The notes under the pieces are model-generated. The model saw nothing but the letters and a program-made list of their open reading frames with translations, was not told the origin of the DNA and did no database searches. Of a stretch of 50,609 nt of DNA, positions 39,728 to 48,919 are shown piece after piece. Both the position numbers and the translations under genes were made by a program. Origin of the DNA: Frankia sp. QA3 (GTDB lineage Bacteria > Actinomycetota > Actinomycetes > Frankiales > Frankiaceae); the NCBI RefSeq assembly GCF_000262465.1, contig NZ_CM001489.1, forward strand, positions 1,982,568 through 2,033,176. The letters are read 5' to 3'. The first letter of the stretch is position 1, and every line of letters starts with the position of its first letter.

Positions 39728-41329
39728 GTGACCGACCCCGACGCCCCCCGCCGCACCGTGCTCTACCGGGGCGGCCACATCCACACCCCGACCCACCCCA
39801 CCGCCACCGCCATGCTCACCCAGGACGCCACCCTCGCCTGGATCGGCTCCGACGACACCGCCGCCACCCTCGACGCCGACACCGTCATCGACCTCGACGG
39901 CGCGCTGATCACCCCCGCCTTCGTCGACGCCCACATCCACACCACCGCCACCGGCCTCGCCCTGACCGGCCTCGACCTCACCAGCGCCCCCACCCGCACC
40001 GCCGCCCTCGACGCCCTGGCCACCCACGCCCGCCACCACCGCCACACCACCATCTTCGGCACCGGCTGGGACGAGACCACCTGGGCCGACCCCACACCCC
40101 CCACCGCCGGCGAACTCGACCGCGCCAGCGGCGGCGCCGCCGTCTACCTCGCCCGCGTCGACGGACACAGCGCCGTGATCTCCACCGCCCTGGCCACCGC
40201 CGCCGACGCCGCCACCCACCCCGGCTGGCACCCCGACGGCCTGGTCACCGGCCCCGCCCACCACACCGCCCGGCGCACCGCCGACACCACCCTGGCACCC
40301 AGCCAACGCCGCCAGGCCTGGCAGGCCACCCGCACCCGCGCCGCCGCCCTCGGCATCGCCGCCCTGCACGAGATGGCCGGACCCGACGTCTCCTCCGCCG
40401 ACGACCTCGCCGGCCTGCTCACCCACGCCCGCACCGTGCCGGGACCCGACATCGTCGGCTACTGGGCCGGCGACCTGCCCACCGCCATCGAACTCGGCAC
40501 CGCCTGGGGCGGCGACGCCTTCGTCGACGGCTCCCTGGGCTCCCACACCGCCGCCCTGCACACCCCCTACACCGACCACCCCCACACCCACGGCAGCCTG
40601 CACCTCGACGCCGACGCCATCCGCGACGCCGTCCTCGACGCCACCGACGCCGGCCTGCAGACCGGCTTCCACGCCATCGGCGACGCCGCCATCACCACCG
40701 TGCTCACCGGCCTCGAAGCCGCCGCCGCCACCATCGGCCTCGCCCGCGTCGCCGCCGGCCGCCACCGCCTCGAACACGCCGAGATGACCACCACCGACCA
40801 CCTGCCACGCCTGGCCGCCCTCGGCGTCATCATCTGCGCCCAACCCGCCTTCGACGCCCGCTGGGGCGGCGAAGGCGGCATGTACACCACCCGCCTCGGC
40901 CCCACCCGCGCCGCCGCCATGAACCCCTACGCCGCCATCACCCGCGCCGGCATCGCGCTGGCCTTCTCCTCCGACAGCCCCGTCACCCCCCTGGACCCCT
41001 GGGGCGCCCTGCGCGCGGCCGTGCACCACCACACCCCCGCCGCCCGCATCTCCGCCCGCGCCGCCTTCACCGCCGCCAGCCGCGGCGGCTGGCGCGCCGG
41101 ACGCGCCGACACCGACGGCCACGGCATCCTCGCCCCCGGCCACCCCGCCACCTACGCCATCTGGGACCACCCCGGCGAGCTCGTCATCCAGGCCCCCGAC
41201 ACCCGCATCGCCGCCTGGTCCACCGACCCCCGCGGCGCCGTCGCCGGCCTACCCGACCTCACCGGCCCCACCCCGCACTGCCGGCGCACCGTCCTACGCG
41301 GACGCATCCTGCACGACACGCTGCGCTGA
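39728..41329 (+). CDS. YtcJ-like amidohydrolase
   Basis: This 533-residue protein is a metal-dependent amidohydrolase of the YtcJ/NfdA type. PAFVDAHIHTTATGLAL carries the HxH metal pair, GFHAIGDAAITTVL a second His, RLEHAEM the next and AFSSDSPVTPLDPWGAL the terminal Asp. GDAFVDGSLGSHTAAL is typical. Members hydrolyse N-formyl or N-acyl compounds, so the substrate cannot be read from sequence. GTG 39728 is the family start; the open frame upstream is C-rich low complexity. It is divergent from lpqY with 257 bp between them, in which I see no clear operator. Confidence 0.9.
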   Translation: MTDPDAPRRTVLYRGGHIHTPTHPTATAMLTQDATLAWIGSDDTAATLDADTVIDLDGALITPAFVDAHIHTTATGLALTGLDLTSAPTRTAALDALATHARHHRHTTIFGTGWDETTWADPTPPTAGELDRASGGAAVYLARVDGHSAVISTALATAADAATHPGWHPDGLVTGPAHHTARRTADTTLAPSQRRQAWQATRTRAAALGIAALHEMAGPDVSSADDLAGLLTHARTVPGPDIVGYWAGDLPTAIELGTAWGGDAFVDGSLGSHTAALHTPYTDHPHTHGSLHLDADAIRDAVLDATDAGLQTGFHAIGDAAITTVLTGLEAAAATIGLARVAAGRHRLEHAEMTTTDHLPRLAALGVIICAQPAFDARWGGEGGMYTTRLGPTRAAAMNPYAAITRAGIALAFSSDSPVTPLDPWGALRAAVHHHTPAARISARAAFTAASRGGWRAGRADTDGHGILAPGHPATYAIWDHPGELVIQAPDTRIAAWSTDPRGAVAGLPDLTGPTPHCRRTVLRGRILHDTLR

Positions 41330-41527
41330 CCTCCACCCCGCAACCACCCCGATCATCGCACACACGTTCGATTTCGTCGAGGGCGGCCCACCACCGCGCA
41401 GCCCGGCCGACCCGCCGACGCACCGCCCCCACGAACGGCTCACCCACCCCCACCGCACCGCCAGACCACACCGCCGCCACACTCCCACCCCCTTCGGTCC
41501 AGGGGCGACGTGGTCAGCGCGGCCCGC

Positions 41528-43395
41528 GTGACAGAAACTGGTCGGGTGACCCCCACGCCGGCCACCCCCAGCCCCACGGCCCCGGCGGCCGGCGACCACC
41601 GCCCCCCGCCGCCCCGCCGACCCCACCCACCGCCGTACCCGCCCAGCCCCGGCCCACCGCCGAGCTGCCCCCGGCGACCGACCCGCCACCCACCGAACCC
41701 ACCGACACCGACCGGGCCGAACCCGCCCCCACCGACACCGACCAGGCCACCCGCCGGACCCGCCGCCGCGCCACCCTGCGCCGACGCACCCCACCCGCCC
41801 TGGCCGCCCTGCTCGGCGGCGCCCTGCTCTACCTCGCCACCCCACCGGTCGGCGCCTGGCCACTGGCCCCCCTCGCCGTCACCGTGCTCACCCTGACCGT
41901 CCGCGGCCGCCGCCTACGCGCCTCCTACGCCCTGGGCCTGCTGTTCGGCCTCGCGTTCTGCCTGCCGCTGCTGCGCTTCGTCTCCTTCGTCGGCGCCGAC
42001 GCCTGGATCGCCCTCGCCGTCGCCGAAGCCGCCATCCTCGCCCTCGTCGCCCCCGCCACCACCCTCGCCTGGCGCCTACCCGCACCCTGGCTGTGGACCG
42101 GCGCCGTCTGGGTCGCCCAAGAGGCCCTACGCGGACGCGCCCCCTTCGGCGGCTTCCCCTGGGGCCGGCTCGCCTTCACCCAGTCCGACAGCCCCCTGAC
42201 CGCACTGGCCGCCCTCGGCGGCGCCCCCCTGCTCACCGCCGTCGTCGCCACCACCGGCGCCCTGCTCGCCCGCACCCTCCTGCACGCCCACACCCTCACC
42301 CGCCCCACCACCGGCCGCTGGCGCGCCGCCCCCCGACGCCTCACCCCACCCCTGCTCGGCGCCGGCGCCCTCACCCTCACCGGCCTGCTCATCCCCCTGC
42401 CCACCGCCGCCGAACACGGCAGCCTGTCCATCGCCGCCATCCAGGGCAACGTCCCCGCCAACGGCGGCATCCACGCCCTCGGCCGCGCCTTCCAGGTCAC
42501 CGCCAACCACGTCGCCGGCACCCGCCGCCTCGCCGCCGACGTCGCCGCCGGCCGCCGCCCCGCCCCCGACCTCGTCCTGTGGCCCGAGAACTCCTCCGAC
42601 CTCGACCCCCTGAAAGACCCCACCGTCGCCGCCGCCCTACGCGGCGCCGCGCGCACCGCCGGCGCCCCCCTCCTCGTCGGCGCCGTCCTCGACGGCCCCG
42701 GCGCCGGCCACGTCCGCAACGCCGGCATGATCTGGACCGCCAACGGCTTCACCGGCCAGATGTACGTCAAACAACACCCCGTCCCCTTCGCCGAATACCT
42801 CCCCGGCCGCGCCCTGCTCACCCGCCTCATCGGCCGCTTCGCCGACGAAATGCCCAGCGACTTCCTGCCCGGCGACACCCCCGGAGCCCTACGCGTCGCC
42901 GGCACCACCATCGGCGACGTCATCTGCTTCGAAGTCGCCTACGACGACCTCGTCCGCGACACCGTCGACCACGGCGCCGAAATCCTCGTCATCCAGACCA
43001 ACAACGCCTCCTTCGGCCGCAAGGGCGAAAGCCAGCAGCAGCTCGCCATGTCCCGGCTACGCGCCGTCGAACACGGCCGCGCCACCGTCCAGGTCTCCAC
43101 CAGCGGCGAAAGCGCCCTCATCGCCCCCGACGGCACCCTGCTGGCCAAGACCGGCCTGTACGAACCCGCCATCCTCACCGCCGCCCTGCCCCGACGCACC
43201 AGCCGAACCCTCGCCGACCGTGCCGGAATCGTCCCCGAGGCGGTGCTGCTCGCCCTCGGCGTGGGCGCCATGATGGCGGGAGTGATCCGCCGCCGAACCC
43301 GCCCCACCGGCGGCCCCGACCACACCAGCACCACCCCGAAGGCCCCACGACCCCACGAGACGACACCCACGGTGACGCCCGCCGGGCCGGCCTGA
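41528..43395 (+). CDS. lnt: Apolipoprotein N-acyltransferase, frameshifted near the start
   Basis: Lnt transfers a third acyl chain to lipoproteins. The membrane part begins PALAALLGGALLYLATPPVG AWPLAPLAV. A nitrilase domain follows, with LVLWPENSSD (Glu), MYVKQHPVPFAEYLP (Lys) and GDVICFEVAYDD (Cys), the catalytic triad. From 41630 onward the frame is clean, but it has no ATG, GTG or TTG before 41884, inside the membrane part. The natural-looking start VTETGRVTPTPATPSPTAPA (GTG 41528) is in another frame. The shift falls in the C-rich run near 41602-41607, so a sequencing error or a true mutation is likely. ppm1 follows after 32 bp. Confidence 0.85.
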
Positions 43396-43427
43396 CGGAC
43401 ATGGCCCCCGATCAGGAAAGGAACCGC

Positions 43428-44252
43428 GTGGATCTCCACCGCGTTGTCGTCTGCGTCCCCACCTACAACGAGCGGGACAACCTCCCGGACACCGCCCGCC
43501 GCCTGCGCGCGGCGAACCCGACGGTCGACCTGCTCGTCATCGACGACGCCAGCCCCGACGGCACCGGGAAGATCGCCGACGAACTCGCCGACAACGACGA
43601 ACACATCCACGTCCTGCACCGCGACGGCAAATCCGGCCTCGGCACCGCCTACGTCGCCGGCTTCACCTGGGCCCTCGACCACGGCTACACCGTCATCGTC
43701 GAAATGGACGCCGACGGCTCCCACCAACCCGAACAGCTACCCCGCCTACTCGCCGCCCTCGCCCACGCCGACCTCGTCATCGGCTCCCGCTGGGTACCCG
43801 GGGGAGAGGTCCGCAACTGGCCCCGCACCCGACTGCTGCTCTCCCGCGGCGGCAACATCTACGTCCGCGCCGCCCTCGGCATGCCACTACGCGACGCCAC
43901 CGCGGGCTACCGCGCCTACCGCGCCGACGTCCTGCGCAACCGCGACCTGACCGGCGTGTCCTCCCAGGGCTACTGCTTCCAGGTCGACCTCGCCTGGCAG
44001 GCCTGGCGGGCCGGCTTCCGCGTCACCGAAGTCCCCATCACCTTCGTCGAACGCGAACGCGGCACCTCCAAGATGAGCAACGCCATCGTCGCCGAAGCCT
44101 TCTGGCGCGTCGCCTGGTGGGCCGCCACCACCCGCCGCCGCCGACCCACCCCCCGCCCCACCCACATCCCCGCGGGCCCCACCCCACGCCAGCCCACCAC
44201 CGACCACCCCACCGACCACCCCGACAACGTCACCACCAGCCGCGGCGCCTGA
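43428..44252 (+). CDS. ppm1: Polyprenol monophosphomannose synthase
   Basis: This 274-residue family 2 glycosyltransferase has VVVCVPTYNERDNLPDTARR L, VDLLVIDDASPDGTGKIAD, GLGTAYVAGFTWAL, VIVEMDADGSHQPEQLP (DxD site) and VIGSRWVPGG. SQGYCFQVDLAWQAWRAGFR and ITFVERERGTSKMS are DPM-type marks. It should make polyprenyl-phosphate-mannose for lipoglycans and protein mannosylation. In M. tuberculosis this domain is fused to Lnt; here the two are separate genes. AGGAAAGGA sits five bases before GTG 43428; ATG 43401 is the alternative. The tail is Pro/Thr/His-rich. Confidence 0.9.
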   Translation: MDLHRVVVCVPTYNERDNLPDTARRLRAANPTVDLLVIDDASPDGTGKIADELADNDEHIHVLHRDGKSGLGTAYVAGFTWALDHGYTVIVEMDADGSHQPEQLPRLLAALAHADLVIGSRWVPGGEVRNWPRTRLLLSRGGNIYVRAALGMPLRDATAGYRAYRADVLRNRDLTGVSSQGYCFQVDLAWQAWRAGFRVTEVPITFVERERGTSKMSNAIVAEAFWRVAWWAATTRRRRPTPRPTHIPAGPTPRQPTTDHPTDHPDNVTTSRGA

Positions 44253-44336
44253 CCATCACCACCCCGCGGGGGCCCCACCCCACCCGCCGCCACGACGACG
44301 CCACACCGCACACCAGACCGGCCCCGGGCATGCCGA

Positions 44337-44369
44337 AGGGTCGGGCACGCACATCCCGTGCCCGACCCT
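44337..44369. terminator. Bidirectional terminator between ppm1 and rbpA
   Basis: AGGGTCGGGCACG (44337-44349) and CGTGCCCGACCCT (44357-44369) form a perfect 13-bp stem with a 7-base loop. It sits between two convergent genes, 22 bp past the end of rbpA and 84 bp past the end of ppm1. Confidence 0.85.
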
Positions 44370-44391
44370 GAAACCGCGGACGAACAGCCCT

Positions 44392-44742
44392 CTAAGCGGT
44401 ACGCCGACCCTCGCCGGTACCGCGCAACACCGCCAGCCGCTCCGCCAGGACCTCCTCCAGATCATCGGTGGTCCGGCGCTCCATCAACATGTCCCAGTGC
44501 GTCCGCGGCGGCTTCGACTTCTTCGGCTCAGGCCGCTCACCATCGACGATCACCGACGCCCCACCACAGACCTTGCACTCCCACACCGACGGCACCTCCG
44601 CCTCAGCCGCGAAGGGCATGGTGAACTGGTGGCCGTTGGGGCAGTCGTAGGACGCCGACTGCCGTGGGGCAAGCTCGGTGCTGCGGTCAGTCTCGTAGGA
44701 CACTGCACCGAGACGGCTTCCCCGCAGGATGCGCTCGCCCAT
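44392..44742 (-). CDS. rbpA: RNA polymerase-binding protein RbpA
   Basis: This 116-residue protein matches actinobacterial RbpA, which binds RNA polymerase and group I/II sigma factors and stabilises open complexes. The order is N-terminal tail (MGERILRGSRLGAVSYETDR), RbpA core with zinc ligands Cys34, His38, Cys56 and Cys59, the basic linker PEPKKSKPPRTHW and the sigma-interaction domain MLMERRTTDDLEEVLAERLA. ATG 44742 has GGAGGAGTT upstream. It is a strong actinobacterial marker. Confidence 0.97.
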   Translation of the reverse strand: MGERILRGSRLGAVSYETDRSTELAPRQSASYDCPNGHQFTMPFAAEAEVPSVWECKVCGGASVIVDGERPEPKKSKPPRTHWDMLMERRTTDDLEEVLAERLAVLRGTGEGRRTA

Positions 44743-44838
44743 ATAACTCCTCCGAGCGTCGAGACGTGTGCAACTACCCCTCGACAACGTTCTGGCCAGC
44801 CGAGACGTTCCCGCCGAGGAAGGACCCGTAACACAATC

Positions 44839-45273
44839 ATGAACGCACAGCGTCGCCGCCCCACCCCGAAACGTCCCACAGGCCCCATCCGCACCCTGCA
44901 CACCGCCACCCTCGGCATCACCCGCTGCGCCGTCGGCACCCTCGTCCTGACCCGCGCCGTGGACACCCTGCGCATCACCGGCGTCGACCGCCTCACCGCC
45001 ACCCGCCTGGCCTGGGTCGCCCGCCTCGCCGGCATCCGCGACCTCGCCCTCGGCGCCGGCCTGCTCACCGCCATGGCCACCGGCCGCGACACCGCCACCT
45101 GGCTGTGGGCCGGAATGATCGCCGACGCCGCCGACGTTTCCGTCTTCACGGCCTCCACCGCCCGCGGCCACCTCCCACCCGCCCTCGGCACCGCCATGGC
45201 CACCGCCGCCCTCGGCGGCGTCGCCGCCGCCGCACCCCTGACCCGCACCACCCACACCGGACCGGGGGAGTGA
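44839..45273 (+). CDS. Small membrane protein of unknown function
   Basis: This 144-residue protein has a basic N-terminus (MNAQRRRPTPKRPTGPIR) and three or four weakly hydrophobic helices, such as TLGITRCAVGTLVLTRAVDT, ARLAGIRDLALGAGLLTAMA TG, WLWAGMIADAADVSVFTA and ALGTAMATAALGGVAAAAPL. I do not recognise a named family, though the pattern recalls small DUF4267-type membrane proteins. It is divergent from rbpA, and msrB follows after 63 bp. Confidence 0.65.
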   Translation: MNAQRRRPTPKRPTGPIRTLHTATLGITRCAVGTLVLTRAVDTLRITGVDRLTATRLAWVARLAGIRDLALGAGLLTAMATGRDTATWLWAGMIADAADVSVFTASTARGHLPPALGTAMATAALGGVAAAAPLTRTTHTGPGE

Positions 45274-45336
45274 CCCCACCACACCCCGCCGCACCCGTCC
45301 ACCGACGGATGCCCGCAGAAAGGACCACGTGACGCC

Positions 45337-45777
45337 GTGACCACCAGCGACCACGCCACCGGCACCACCCCCACCGGCCCCGCAACCGGCGACGTCGCCA
45401 AAAGCGACGAACAGTGGCGCGCCGAACTCTCCCCCCAGCGCTACGCCATCCTGCGCCAGGCCGCCACCGAACCCCCCTTCACCGGCGCCTACACCTACAG
45501 CAAGGAGACCGGCACCTACCGGTGCGGCGGCTGCGGCGCGGCCCTGTTCACCTCCGACACCAAGTACGACTCCGGCTCCGGCTGGCCCAGCTTCACCGAA
45601 CCCGCCGTCGCCGACGCCGTCGAACTCATCGAAGACCGCTCCCACGGCATGATCCGCACCGAGGTCCGCTGCGCCCGCTGCGGAGGACACCTCGGCCACG
45701 TCTTCGACGACGGCCCCGGACCCACCGGCCAGCGCTACTGCATGAACAGCCTCGCCCTCGACCTCGACACCCACTGA
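45337..45777 (+). CDS. msrB: Peptide-methionine (R)-S-oxide reductase
   Basis: This 146-residue protein repairs methionine-R-sulfoxide in proteins. It has the zinc pairs CGGCG and CARCGG, the substrate segment [33 protein letters not shown] and the catalytic Cys in [13 protein letters not shown]. The family core starts near residue 22. GTG 45337 is used because GTG 45329 runs into a stop; AAAGGA upstream is a little far. Cytoplasmic. Confidence 0.95.
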   Translation: MTTSDHATGTTPTGPATGDVAKSDEQWRAELSPQRYAILRQAATEPPFTGAYTYSKETGTYRCGGCGAALFTSDTKYDSGSGWPSFTEPAVADAVELIEDRSHGMIRTEVRCARCGGHLGHVFDDGPGPTGQRYCMNSLALDLDTH

Positions 45778-45925
45778 CCCACCCAGCCGCGAACCGGGCC
45801 GCCGCCGGTGCGTCCACGCGCCGGCCGGCCCGCCCACCACCAACAGCCGCACCCCCAGCACCCTCAACGCCGAGCGAACCCCGCAGGCACGAGAGGCAAC
45901 GGCAACGCACCCGGCCTCGCCAGAT

Positions 45926-46510
45926 GGAAACCCCTCCACAGGCACCGCCGTCAACAGGTCACCCAACCGCGACGACGCCACCACCGCCGGCGACGCGTTC
46001 ACCGCCAGCACCAACGGCTGGCAGCGGCGACACGCCGCCTGGATCCGCCAGACCATCCACCACCACGGCTGGGCCGTCCAGACCGTCCTCGCCAAACCCG
46101 ACACCGACGAACCCGACTACGCCTACACCATCGGCCTCACCGCACTGCACCACCCCGAACTCCTCATCGCCGGCCTGCACCCGCACGACGCCGCCGCCCT
46201 GCTCAACCTCCTCGCCACCCGCATCCGCGCCGGCAACCCCCCGCCACCCGACACCACCCTCGACGACCTCGCACCCCCCAGACGCCACCACCTGCTCACC
46301 CTCAGCCCCGCCGCCTGCGACGAGCTGCTCCCGCACGCCAACGCCACCTACCAGCACCCCGACGGCCCCCCCGTCGCCGCCTACCAGATCCTCTGGAGCG
46401 ACCCCGCCGGCACCCTGCCCTGGGAAACCGGCTGCACCGCCGCCGCCGCCCACCAGCCCCTCGCCGCCCCACCGCCCCACCCCGCCACGGGGGACAGGCC
46501 ACGCCCCTGA
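45926..46510 (+). pseudogene. DUF4262-like protein frame without a start codon
   Basis: The frame ending at TGA 46508-46510 reads RRHAAWIRQTIHHHGWAVQT V, then DEPDYAYTIGLTALHHPELL IAGLHP and AAYQILWSDPAGTLPWETG. These fit DUF4262 well (YTxGL...HPEL...GL; W/DPxGxxPWxxG). The function of the family is unknown. No ATG, GTG or TTG occurs in this frame, inside or upstream, down to the previous gene. ATG 45924 is in another frame. The gene has probably lost its start through a frameshift, or it uses a rare start codon. Confidence 0.6.
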
Positions 46511-46582
46511 CCGCCACCGTCCAGCGCCCCGGTGCGCACCGGCGGTTCCACCCGAACACCGCCGAAGCACCGGGACGCCGGC

Positions 46583-47275
46583 TCAGACACGGCCGCCGCC
46601 GGGGGAGTCCGGCGACCGCCCCTCGCCCCCCGCCCCCAGGCGGCGCACCGCCAGCACGTTGTCCAACCGCACCCCCACCGACCCGTCCGGCCAGCGCACC
46701 GACCGCTCGAACTCCTCACACACCACCACCTCCCACCCACCCACCACCAACTCCAACGACGCCAGCACCTCACCCGCCGACGGGAACACCAGCCCCGGAT
46801 GCCCATGCCCCGCAGGACCCGCGGCATGCCCGGCCACCAGCAGCGTCCCACCCACCACCACCGCCCCCGCCGCCGCCCGCAGAATCCGCACCCGCGGCAG
46901 CTCCACCTCCGAATGCAGAAACTGCGCCGACACCAGCTCGAACATCCCCGCCGGGAACTCCACCCCCAGATCCAGCCGCCGCCACACCACCCGATCCCCG
47001 ACCCCGGCCGCAGCCGCCTGCGCCGCCGCCCGCCCCAACGCCACCTCCGACACATCCACCGCCGTCACCCGCCAGCCCCGCCGCGCCAACCACACCGCAT
47101 CCCCACCCTCACCACAGCCCAGATCCAACGCCCGCCCCGGCGCCACCCCGCCCGCCAGCCGCACCAACGCCACATTCGGCTCACCACTCCAGATCCGCGG
47201 CGCACCCGCATACCGCGCATCCCAGAACTCCGCCACCGGCACCCCACCCAGCCCGCCGAACCCCGCCTCCACCAT
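46583..47275 (-). CDS. Class I SAM-dependent methyltransferase
   Basis: This 230-residue protein has the SAM site RALDLGCGEGGDAVWLARRG WRVTAVDVSEVAL. VSAQFLHSEVELPRVRILRA AAGAVVVGGTLLVAGH is the post-motif region of thiopurine or tellurite-resistance-like methyltransferases. FWDARYAGAPRIWSGEPN, the N-terminal segment, is typical of that group. ATG 47275 follows GGAGGG by eight bases. The substrate is unknown. The C-terminal tail is Gly-rich. Confidence 0.88.
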   Translation of the reverse strand: MVEAGFGGLGGVPVAEFWDARYAGAPRIWSGEPNVALVRLAGGVAPGRALDLGCGEGGDAVWLARRGWRVTAVDVSEVALGRAAAQAAAAGVGDRVVWRRLDLGVEFPAGMFELVSAQFLHSEVELPRVRILRAAAGAVVVGGTLLVAGHAAGPAGHGHPGLVFPSAGEVLASLELVVGGWEVVVCEEFERSVRWPDGSVGVRLDNVLAVRRLGAGGEGRSPDSPGGGRV

Positions 47276-47971
47276 CACGACCACCCTCCACACCGAGCCG
47301 CACACCGACCCCCACACCCTCACCCACCACCCGCAGCCACCCCAAAAACATTGCCGACCCAGCAAACGACGACAGCCCAGACGACAGCCCAGGGGAGAGA
47401 CCCCCAACCCAACACCACACCAGTCGAACACCAGAACGAAGCGGCGAGCGGTGCCACCAATCCACCGGCAAAGCCACCCGCAGCACCCACCACCGGCCAG
47501 CGCAACCCACGACCGGTACGACATACGCGCGCACCCGACCCAGCCCGCGCCACCTCGACAACGAACAGACGAACAGCAGCGACCGACCGAGAACGATCGG
47601 CGCACACAGGAAGAACGCACTCCACACGAAGCCAGCCGACACAGCCCGAAACCCCAGCAACCACTACCCCACCAGCCGCGCCGATAATGCACATTATGTC
47701 AAGTAGAACCGTGTCGACCGCTCCCCTCACTCCTCCCGATCGCCTCAAACTTCGGACAGCAGGTGGCATCGACGGGTGAGATCCACCGGCATCCGGACTT
47801 CTCTCGGCCCGCGAACCAGCGGGCCACCTACCCAATCAAGATCACCTTCGGCAGGTCACAACCGAGTTCGACACGATGATCATTCTGAATGATGATCATT
47901 CTGACTATTGGCCGCTCCCCCGGCATTCAGTTGCTGGGTTTCGGGATTTGTTTTTGATCATGGTGTGAGGT
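47276..47971. other. Gene-poor 696-bp region with several small repeats
   Basis: No gene can be defended here, though all frames are long because of low-complexity CCA-rich DNA up to 47640. It then becomes more AT-rich. ATAATG-CA-CATTAT (47684-47697) is a perfect 14-bp dyad. GGCCCGC-6-GCGGGCC (47806-47825) is a stem-loop. GATGATCATTCTGA is repeated at 47875-47888 and 47891-47904. These may mark the edge of the acquired segment at 47972-49860. Confidence 0.5.
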
Positions 47972-48000
47972 TTCGTCAACATCGTTGATTATCTTGGTGG
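47972..48000 (+). repeat. 29-bp direct repeat, left copy
   Basis: TTCGTCAACATCGTTGATTA followed by TCTTGGTGG recurs at 49832-49860 with a single difference (T to G). It contains the dyad TCAAC-N3-GTTGA. The two copies bracket a phosphotransferase and a methyltransferase gene. Confidence 0.8.
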
Positions 48001-48016
48001 AAGACCGCCGATCGAT

Positions 48017-48097
48017 GGAACACCTTGATCGCCACTTGGGAGTGGGACGCGGCCGGGCCGCAGGGCGGGGGCGGTTGCGCGGAACACCTTGATCGCC
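48017..48097. repeat. 17-bp direct repeat upstream of the phosphotransferase gene
   Basis: GGAACACCTTGATCGCC occurs at 48017-48033 and 48081-48097, 64 bp apart, in the leader region of the gene at 48141. It could be a tandem regulatory site or a duplication scar. Confidence 0.65.
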
Positions 48098-48140
48098 GGA
48101 ACGACTCGTTTCCGCGTCTCGTCTGCGCCAGGCTCTTGGG

Positions 48141-48890
48141 GTGGGTAGCGAGGAAGAGCCGTTGACGGGGAAGGTCACGACCGGCGTGGTGCGGGTGGGT
48201 GGGACCGTTCGCCGCCCGGTCGGGCCGTGGACGGACGCGGTCGAGGCACTGCTGGGACACCTGCACGCGGTGGGTTTCGCCGGTGCCCCGCGCCCGCTGG
48301 GGCGGGACGTGCAGGGACGCCAGGTGCTGGAGTACGTCCCCGGCGAGCTCGGCGCGGCCGCCGGCACGTACTCGGTGGCGGAGCTGTTCTCGATCGGTCG
48401 GATGCTGGCGGACCTGCACCGGGCCCTCGCCGGTTTCGTGCCGCCGGCCGGGGCCATGTGGAACAGGGTCATCCCGCCGGATCGGGAGGAGCTGATCTGT
48501 CAGAACGACGTCGCGCCGTGGAACCTCGTCAGGTCCGCCCGAGGCTGGGTGCTCATCGACTGGGACGCGGCCGCGCCGAGTTCCCGGCTGTGGGATCTCG
48601 CGTACGCCGCGCAGGCCATGGCGGGTCTGCGTGCCGATCGGCCGGTGGCGGAATCAGCGGCACGGTTACGCGCTTTCGTGGACGGCTACGGCTTGGAGGG
48701 AGCGTCCCGGCCGGCGTTGGCGAGCATGCTGGGTCGGCGCGCCCGGGCGATGTACAACCTGCTGCGCGACGGCGCCCAACGGCAGCACCAACCATGGGCC
48801 AGGATCTGGACCGAAGACGGCCCCTACTGGCTCGCGGTCTCCGACTATCTGGACGCCCGGACCGAGGTGTGGGCAGCCGCCCTGCGATGA
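48141..48890 (+). CDS. APH-like phosphotransferase family protein
   Basis: This 249-residue protein has the C-lobe of aminoglycoside-phosphotransferase-like kinases. ELICQNDVAPWNLVRSARGW is the catalytic loop, and VLIDWDAAAPSSRLWDLAYA carries the Asp that binds magnesium. The N-lobe is short, with VVRVGGTVRRPVGPWTDAVE ALLGHL. The usual His of HxDxxxxN is Gln here (QND). The substrate may be an aminoglycoside, choline or another alcohol; the name does not prove resistance. GTG 48141 opens the family core. Confidence 0.85.
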   Translation: MGSEEEPLTGKVTTGVVRVGGTVRRPVGPWTDAVEALLGHLHAVGFAGAPRPLGRDVQGRQVLEYVPGELGAAAGTYSVAELFSIGRMLADLHRALAGFVPPAGAMWNRVIPPDREELICQNDVAPWNLVRSARGWVLIDWDAAAPSSRLWDLAYAAQAMAGLRADRPVAESAARLRAFVDGYGLEGASRPALASMLGRRARAMYNLLRDGAQRQHQPWARIWTEDGPYWLAVSDYLDARTEVWAAALR

Positions 48891-48919
48891 TCAGGGCCGA
48901 CGTGCTTCCCGCGCGGTGT

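Noticed and set aside
47320..47835. Minus-strand frames of 160-170 codons upstream of the methyltransferase
   Set aside because: They are Val/Gly/Arg-rich, lack any motif and come from the CCA-rich DNA; several frames are open at once.
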